From Desulfobacteraceae bacterium (lineage in GTDB: Bacteria > Desulfobacterota > Desulfobacteria > Desulfobacterales > ETH-SRB1): a DNA stretch of 37,857 bases. The translations under genes and the position numbers were made by a program. Numbering within the stretch: position 1 is the first letter of the stretch; each line of letters opens with the position of its first letter. Positions 32,540-37,857 of this stretch are shown here, piece by piece. Below the pieces are notes generated by a model. It was given only the letters and a program-made list of their open reading frames with translations, had not been told where the DNA came from and did not search any database. The DNA is taken from assembly GCA_014237365.1 (NCBI GenBank), contig JABZFQ010000237.1, forward strand, positions 1 through 37,857, written 5' to 3'.

Positions 32540-35254
32540 TCAATTATAATTGTTGCTTATATTGCGCAGAACGTAAGCCAGTATTCCGCCATGCCTGTAG
32601 TAACTGAGCTCTATTGGAGAGTCAATTCTTGCAATGACCCGAAATTCAGTTTTTTTGCCATCTTTTTTTTGAGCAAAAACACTGAGTTCCTTCAACGGCT
32701 TAAATTTATCTTCTATTCCAGCTACTTCATAAATCTCTGTCCCATCTAAGTCCATGGATTTATGGTTTTCACCTGGTTTGAACTGAAGAGGCAGGATTCC
32801 CATACATATTAGGTTGCTTCTGTGTATGCGTTCAAAACTTTCAGCAATTACCGCCTTAATACCCATGAGATATGTTCCCTTGGCGGCCCAGTCGCGTGAA
32901 CTGCCGGTACCGTAATTTTTACCTGCAATTACAAGCAAGGGCGTATCTTCTTTTTGGTATTGCATTGCCGCATCATATATTGTCATTTTTTGACCATCTG
33001 GTAAAAAAACCGTCCAGCCGCCGTCAATACCGGGTACAAGCTTATTTTTTAAGCGGATGTTTCCGAATGTTCCTCTCATCATTACTTCATGATTCCCGCG
33101 GCGTGAACCAAACGAATTAAATTCAGAAGGAGTTAAACCCAGATCGATAAGATATGACCCTGCCGGGCCGTCAGCCGGAATTGCCCCTGCCGGTGATATG
33201 TGATCGGTTGTTATACTATCGCCTAACAATGCCAGAATCCTGGCTCCTTTTATATCCTGAAGTTCAGGAATTGTTTTGTTTATGTTTTTTAAAAAAGGGG
33301 GTTCTTTGATATATGTGGATTTTGAGTCCCAATTAAAAAGAGTTCCTTCGGGAACAGGAAGCGTTTTCCATTGGTTAGATCCTTCAAACGCATTTTCATA
33401 AGCTTTTTTATACATTTCAGGACGTATAACTCTTTTTACGGTGTTTTTGATTTCTTTTGTGGATGGCCAGATTTCACGAAGATATACAGGCTTGTCGTTG
33501 TTATCCAATGCGATTGGTTCTTTATCAAAATCAATGGTAACTTTTCCGGAAATAGCAAAAGCAATGACTAATGCCGGTGAAGCAAGGAAATTTGCTCTGG
33601 TAAGAGGAGAAATTCTTCCTTCAAAATTACGGTTGCCGCTGACAACAGATGCTGCCACAAGGTCATGGTTTTTTACTGCATCAGCCACTGCCTTTGGCAG
33701 AGGGCCGCTGTTTCCAATACAGGTAGCACATCCATATGCCACAAGATGGAACTTTAAAGCCTCAAGATACGGCATAAGCTCCGCTGCTTTTAGATAATTG
33801 ATTGCAGCTTTTGATCCTGGAGCAAAGCTGGTTTTAACCCATGGTTTTACTGATAGTCCCCGTTCAACTGCTTTTTTGGCCAGCAGTCCGGCGCCAATCA
33901 GGACATTTGGATTTGATGTATTGGTACAGCTTGTGATTGATGCAATTACAACTGATCCGTGGCTGAGCTTAAATTTTTCGCCATGCATATCTACATCAAT
34001 TTCGTTTTTTATAGTAATTTCTGTAGATGATCCATCAGTTGAAGACTCCTCCTTAAAGTCATTTAAAAAAGTTTTTTTAATTTTAGAAAGAGGAATTCTT
34101 TCTTGTGGACGTCTTGGGCCTGCCATGCTCGGCTCTATGTCGCTCATGTCGAGTTGGATTGTATCGTTAAAAAGAGGATCTTTTGTTGTTTTTGTTCTGA
34201 AAAGCCCCTGTTCTTTACAATAGCTTTCTATCAGGGCAATAACTTTTTCAGAGCGACCGGTTAAGCGAAGGTACTTTATTGTTTCATCATCCACAGGGAA
34301 AAAACCCATTGTTGCACCGTATTCAGGAGCCATATTTGCTATAGTAGCACGATCTTCCAGGCTTAAGGCATTAACGCCGGGTCCAAAGAATTCAACAAAT
34401 TTTCCAACTACTCCTTTTTTTCTCAGCAACTCAGTAATGGTAAGTACAAGGTCTGTGGCTGTTGTCCCTTCAGGTAAATCGCCGGTTAATTGAAAACCTA
34501 TCACTTGTGGCGTAAGCAGGTAATATGGGCTGCTCAGCATAACAGCCTCCGCCTCAATACCTCCAACGCCCCAGCCGACTACACCGATTCCATTGATCAT
34601 TGTTGTATGTGAATCAAGGCCTACAAGGGTGTCAGGGAAAGCCATCCTCTGACCGTCATTATTTTTGACAAAGATAACTCTTGCAAGATATTCCAGGTTT
34701 ACTTGGTGTATTATACCCGTAGCTGGAGGAACGACGCTTAAATTTTCGAAATTTTTCTGGCCCCATCGCAAAAAGGTGTATCGCTCAAAATTACGCTTGA
34801 ATTCTTTTTCAACATTATATTCAAAAGATTCTTTGGATCCGAAAGAATCAACCTGAACCGAATGGTCTATGACCAGCTCAACAGGAATATGAGGATTTAT
34901 TTTTATTGGATTTATCTGCAAACGTTTTGCAGCTTCACGCATACCGGCCATGTCCACCAAAGAGGGGACTCCGGTAAAATCCTGCAGCAGTATGCGAGCA
35001 GGCATAAAAGGCACTTCATGATACACCGAGGCATCAGCATTCCATCCGGCCATATTTTCTATATCAATTGTTGTAATAATATTGCCGTCTTCATTTCTAA
35101 CAAGGTTTTCAAGCAGGATTTTTATGCTAAAAGGCAAACGGTCAATCCCGTTAAAACCTGAATCTGCCAATTTGCTGAGACTGAAATAACCAACTTGATC
35201 ATCTGAGGTGTTTAAAATGGATTTTGCTCCAAAACTGTTCTTAAAATCAGCCAT
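32540..35254 (-). CDS. acnA: Aconitate hydratase (AcnA type)
   Basis: A 904-residue protein starting MADFKNSFGAKSIL. The cluster cysteines lie in SITSCTNTSNP (about 440) and YGCATCIGNSG (about 506-509), and the swivel domain with TDHISPAGAIP and YGTGSSRDWAAKG is at the C-terminus. It interconverts citrate and isocitrate in the cytoplasm through a 4Fe-4S cluster and may bind mRNA in its apo form. The start is set by GGAGGTCATATG at 35254; the open frame continues upstream into a mobile element to 35350, which is not gene sequence. Repeats lie 17 bases before the start and three bases after the stop. Confidence 0.95.
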   Translation of the reverse strand: MADFKNSFGAKSILNTSDDQVGYFSLSKLADSGFNGIDRLPFSIKILLENLVRNEDGNIITTIDIENMAGWNADASVYHEVPFMPARILLQDFTGVPSLVDMAGMREAAKRLQINPIKINPHIPVELVIDHSVQVDSFGSKESFEYNVEKEFKRNFERYTFLRWGQKNFENLSVVPPATGIIHQVNLEYLARVIFVKNNDGQRMAFPDTLVGLDSHTTMINGIGVVGWGVGGIEAEAVMLSSPYYLLTPQVIGFQLTGDLPEGTTATDLVLTITELLRKKGVVGKFVEFFGPGVNALSLEDRATIANMAPEYGATMGFFPVDDETIKYLRLTGRSEKVIALIESYCKEQGLFRTKTTKDPLFNDTIQLDMSDIEPSMAGPRRPQERIPLSKIKKTFLNDFKEESSTDGSSTEITIKNEIDVDMHGEKFKLSHGSVVIASITSCTNTSNPNVLIGAGLLAKKAVERGLSVKPWVKTSFAPGSKAAINYLKAAELMPYLEALKFHLVAYGCATCIGNSGPLPKAVADAVKNHDLVAASVVSGNRNFEGRISPLTRANFLASPALVIAFAISGKVTIDFDKEPIALDNNDKPVYLREIWPSTKEIKNTVKRVIRPEMYKKAYENAFEGSNQWKTLPVPEGTLFNWDSKSTYIKEPPFLKNINKTIPELQDIKGARILALLGDSITTDHISPAGAIPADGPAGSYLIDLGLTPSEFNSFGSRRGNHEVMMRGTFGNIRLKNKLVPGIDGGWTVFLPDGQKMTIYDAAMQYQKEDTPLLVIAGKNYGTGSSRDWAAKGTYLMGIKAVIAESFERIHRSNLICMGILPLQFKPGENHKSMDLDGTEIYEVAGIEDKFKPLKELSVFAQKKDGKKTEFRVIARIDSPIELSYYRHGGILAYVLRNISNNYN

Positions 35255-35271
35255 ATGACCTCCGAAATCTG

Positions 35272-35460
35272 TTAAGGAATAGGGACGAAATAACTTCCCA
35301 CAACTATGCATCACAGATTCAGGCCACCTTTGCCCGATCTCAAATCCCAAAAATATTGAAACAGCCAGCTATTACATCAACTTTTGTGATTTGAGATCGA
35401 ACAAATTTGACCCAAATCTATGCGCCTAGTTGGGGAAGTTATTTCGTCACTGTTCCTAAT
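35272..35460. mobile_element. Full-length TAAGGAAC palindromic element upstream of acnA
   Basis: 189 bp, reverse orientation compared with 32351-32536 (TTAAGGAATAGGGACGAAAT on the left, TATTTCGTCACTGTTCCTAA on the right). It lies 17 bases before the acnA start codon, so any acnA promoter must be within it or beyond it. The left end is slightly diverged. The bases 35461-35583 beyond it are AT-rich without a gene. Confidence 0.85.
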
Positions 35461-35583
35461 TTATTTTTGACAAAGAAAAATTTAAAAACATAAAAAAATT
35501 AACTTTACAACCTTTTGTTTTTTTCTTGAGAGTCCAAAGTTTTGCCGAGCCCTAAGAATTTATTTGATATTATTTTTTTGTTC

Positions 35584-35612
35584 TTGACAAAAATTTCTAA
35601 TTTGATTATAAG
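35584..35612 (+). promoter_or_regulatory. Strong promoter for the RsbRD-dsrM-dsrK transcript
   Basis: TTGACA (35584-35589) and TATAAG (35607-35612) are separated by exactly 17 bases. They lie 120 bases before the RsbRD-type gene in an AT-rich leader. This is the best housekeeping-sigma promoter seen in the window, in keeping with high expression of the dsr genes. Confidence 0.6.
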
Positions 35613-35731
35613 ATTTTCTTTAATAACCTGATTTATATCTTACTATTTATTTAATTTTTATTAAACTATTGTTAATATAGAGCAGGTTTTATTTTTATTT
35701 GAGAATGGGATATCAGAAACGGGCTTGAGTT

Positions 35732-36262
35732 ATGAATCTGGACAACTTATTAAAGCAAAATAAAGACGCTATAGTAAAAAAATGGCTGATCTTAATTTTT
35801 GAGACCTATCCTGCTGACACCGCCAAATTTATGAAGAGGCAGAAAGATCCTTTTGCTAATCCAGTCGGCAATACCCTTTCTGTAAATTTAGGGCCGCTTT
35901 TTGATGAACTCCTTAATGAGATGAATTATGAAACCATCACATCTTGTCTTTATCCTATTCTAAGGGTTAGAGCTGTACAGCCCATTTTATCCTCGTCACA
36001 ATCAACCGGTTTTATCTTTTTGTTAAAAAAAGTTATAAAAGAGAGTTTGAAGAAAGAACTCTCGGATAAAAATATTTTAAACGAGTTATTGTATTTTGAA
36101 ACAAAGATAGATGAATTGACCTTGATTGCTTTTGATATTTATCTAAAATGCAGAGAGAAAGTTTATGAGATAAAGGCAAACGAGGAGAGAAACAGAACCT
36201 TCCGTGCATTTGAGAGGGCGGGTTTGTTAACTGAGATTTCGGCAGATGGACCGAGTCTTTGA
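35732..36262 (+). CDS. RsbRD N-terminal-domain protein upstream of dsrM
   Basis: A 176-residue protein starting MNLDNLLKQNKDAIVKKWLILIFETYPADTAKF, the pattern of the RsbRD N-terminal (globin-like sensor) domain. This family is a known neighbour of dsrMK in many sulfate reducers. It has no STAS domain, so it is not itself a full stressosome protein; it probably senses or binds something and may affect the dsr complex or its regulation. Start at 35732; the ribosome-binding site is weak. A repeat element lies between it and dsrM. Confidence 0.8.
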   Translation: MNLDNLLKQNKDAIVKKWLILIFETYPADTAKFMKRQKDPFANPVGNTLSVNLGPLFDELLNEMNYETITSCLYPILRVRAVQPILSSSQSTGFIFLLKKVIKESLKKELSDKNILNELLYFETKIDELTLIAFDIYLKCREKVYEIKANEERNRTFRAFERAGLLTEISADGPSL

Positions 36263-36307
36263 AGATTCAAATATTACTATGGAGGCTTCAGGCAGCAAGC
36301 AATAAAT

Positions 36308-36426
36308 AGACTTTCAGATAATTCATTTCACAAAACTAGAATGAAAAATCTGAGTAAGACGCGCTGAGTTGTAAGTCGTCGAAGATTTTGACTGATAACA
36401 CAGTAAAATTATTTATCTGAAAGTTT
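36308..36426. repeat. ACTTTCAGATA inverted-repeat element
   Basis: ACTTTCAGATA (36310-36320) pairs with TATCTGAAAGT (36414-36424), and the inside shares GTCGTCGA and GACTGATAACACAGT with the partial copy at 32098-32175. About 119 bp, no coding capacity. It sits in the transcript between the RsbRD gene and dsrM, 60 bases before the latter. Confidence 0.7.
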
Positions 36427-36485
36427 AAAGTCGTTCAAAATAAAATTTGAAAGTTGCTGTGAAGCCATAAAGCGAGGTAATGTTA

Positions 36486-37487
36486 ATGAATGAAAAGTAT
36501 TTGTATTCCCTCATAGCAGTTTTTGCTCTTTTTCTGGTCGCCTATGTGGGCGTTGAAGCAGCGGGGTTTTATTGGCTGTTTGGAATTATTATTCCCTACC
36601 TGGCCTTGATTACATTTATTGTGGGATTTGTAATGCGAGTCAATGACTGGGCGCGTTCTCCGGTTCCATTTGCTATTCCCACAACATGTGGCCAGCAAGA
36701 ATCGCTTCCATGGATCAAACCCAATAAGATTGATAATCCATTTTCAACAGGTGGTGTTATTATAAGGATGATCCTGGAAATATTGTTATTCCGTTCATTA
36801 TTCAGGAATACAACATGCAAATTGAATGAGGGGCCGACGATTTCTTATGTATGGGAAAAGTGGCTGTGGTTGTTTTCGCTGGCTTTTCACTATTCGTTCC
36901 TTGTTGTGCTGGTGAGACATCTGCGTTTTTTCCTTGAGCCCGTTCCTGTGTGTTTTCAAATTCTTGATAAGATTGACGGGTTTCTTCAGATCGGGCTGCC
37001 TGGTGTCCTGATTTCCGGTGTAGTTCTTTTGGCGGCGGCAATGTTTTTGCTTCTCAGAAGAATAATAATCCCACAAGTAAGATATTTTTCACTTGCTGCA
37101 GACTTTTTTCCTTTATTTCTAATTATCGGTATCGCTGTATCCGGAATAATGATGCGTTATTTTACAAAGGTAGATATCGTTGGCGTTAAGGAGCTGACAA
37201 TGGGCCTGGTAACGTTTCATCCCCACATTCCGGATGGTATAGGGGCCATTTTTTATGTTCATGTATTTTTTGTCAGCGTTTTGCTGGCATATTTTCCTTT
37301 CAGTAAATTAATGCATTTAGCTGGAGTATTCATGAGTCCGACGAGAAATGTCCGTTGTAACACCAGGGCTCATAGGCACATAAATCCCTGGAATCCGGAA
37401 GTTAACGTTCATACATATCAAGAGTATGAAGATGATTTTAGGGAAAAAATGATAGAAGCTGGACTCCCAGTGGAAAAGGAGTTGTAA
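36486..37487 (+). CDS. dsrM: DsrM, membrane cytochrome b subunit of the DsrMKJOP complex
   Basis: About 333 residues with five or six hydrophobic segments (LIAVFALFLVAYVGVEAAGFYWLF near the start; GLPGVLISGVVLLAAAMFLLL in the middle; FYVHVFFVSVLLAYFPFSKLMH near the end) and membrane-facing histidines that should bind two b-type hemes (for example in FHYSFLVVLVRHLRFF). It is the NarI-like quinone-reactive subunit that passes electrons to DsrK. Two ATGs are in frame; GAGG lies two bases before 36480 but eight before 36486, so 36486 is the better start. It ends on the dsrK start (TAATG). Confidence 0.92.
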   Translation: MNEKYLYSLIAVFALFLVAYVGVEAAGFYWLFGIIIPYLALITFIVGFVMRVNDWARSPVPFAIPTTCGQQESLPWIKPNKIDNPFSTGGVIIRMILEILLFRSLFRNTTCKLNEGPTISYVWEKWLWLFSLAFHYSFLVVLVRHLRFFLEPVPVCFQILDKIDGFLQIGLPGVLISGVVLLAAAMFLLLRRIIIPQVRYFSLAADFFPLFLIIGIAVSGIMMRYFTKVDIVGVKELTMGLVTFHPHIPDGIGAIFYVHVFFVSVLLAYFPFSKLMHLAGVFMSPTRNVRCNTRAHRHINPWNPEVNVHTYQEYEDDFREKMIEAGLPVEKEL

Positions 37488-37857
37488 TGGCAGATTTAAA
37501 AGCAGATGAACTAATTGCAAGGACAGATTTTACCCCGCCCAGAACTGGGTGGATGGACACCCCCACTGTAATTAGAGAGGGGATGTTTTGCTATGCTGCT
37601 AAACCTAAGAGCGTTGAAACACTTGGCCTTCCATATCCAAGAGAATGGAATCCCCTTCATGATGATTGGAAACTTCCCGAAAATTGGAAAGAAATCATTA
37701 TAGAGGGGATGAAGGACAGGCTGGAAAGGTTTAGAACATTTAAAATTTTTATGGACATCTGTGTGCGGTGCGGTGCATGCGCTGACAAATGTCATTTTTT
37801 TATCGGAACAGGCGATCCAAAAAATATGCCTGTTGTTCGAGCAGAGCTTCTCAGGTC
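37487..37857 (+). CDS. dsrK: DsrK, iron-sulfur subunit (partial, runs off the window)
   Basis: The first 123 residues are in the window; the gene continues beyond 37857. It begins MADLKADELIARTDFTPPRTGWMD, and carries a 4Fe-4S motif CVRCGACADKC (C92, C95, C98, C102), the heterodisulfide-reductase-D-like feature expected of DsrK. DsrK receives electrons from DsrM and hands them to DsrC trisulfide in the cytoplasm. Translation is coupled to dsrM by the overlapping TAATG. Confidence 0.93.
   Translation, partial: MADLKADELIARTDFTPPRTGWMDTPTVIREGMFCYAAKPKSVETLGLPYPREWNPLHDDWKLPENWKEIIIEGMKDRLERFRTFKIFMDICVRCGACADKCHFFIGTGDPKNMPVVRAELLR

Noticed and set aside
35255-35350. Upstream extension of the aconitase frame
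   Set aside because: It reads into the mobile element and lacks a ribosome-binding site; GGAGGTCATATG fixes the start at 35254.

Overview
The window looks like a chromosome segment from a sulfate-reducing Desulfobacterota (Desulfobacterales-like) bacterium. The right edge carries dsrM and the start of dsrK, membrane electron-transfer subunits of dissimilatory sulfate reduction, preceded by an RsbRD-type regulator gene. A manganese-type pyrophosphatase, which suits sulfate activation, and a full-length aconitase fit the same picture. The DNA is fairly AT-rich and full of palindromic repeats.

Region 1 (1-10.8 kb, + strand) is a compact lipid/polyketide-like operon: a hotdog thioesterase, a ketoacyl synthase (KS) with complete Cys-His-His residues, a half-length KS-like protein without the Cys, two B12-type radical SAM proteins, a GT2-DUF2062 glycosyltransferase, an LpxL-like acyltransferase, an acyl carrier protein and a second complete KS. 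After a repeat-filled gap comes a KS-like chain-length-factor-type protein, also without the Cys. No ketoreductase or dehydratase lies inside the window. The set resembles the ladderane-type and aryl-polyene-type families of clusters, but its product cannot be read from sequence. It is the best candidate for an undescribed system.

Region 2 (11-15.5 kb, - strand) holds an M16 zinc protease lipoprotein followed by a row of toxin-antitoxin genes, some intact (DUF4258/YgiT-like), some orphan (PF09720-like, BrnA-like) and some truncated or chimeric.

Region 3 (15.5-23.2 kb, + strand) is a defence island. A type III-like restriction-modification locus has a Mod gene that has lost its 5' end next to a possible mobile-element remnant, an XRE/ImmA-IrrE protease gene and a DUF4411 (PIN-like) gene inserted between mod and res, the large Res helicase-nuclease, and a BrnT toxin-antitoxin pair.

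Region 4 (23.4-37.9 kb) is mostly housekeeping: uup and prfC (- strand); ppaC, a GerMN-domain gene and an EF-G gene (+ strand); acnA (- strand); then RsbRD-dsrM-dsrK (+ strand). A family of about 186-bp palindromic MITE-like elements, with ends like TAAGGAACGTGGACGAAATA, occurs at least six times. Two full copies in opposite orientation sit tightly on both sides of acnA. Other repeat families occur near the EF-G gene and between the RsbRD gene and dsrM.
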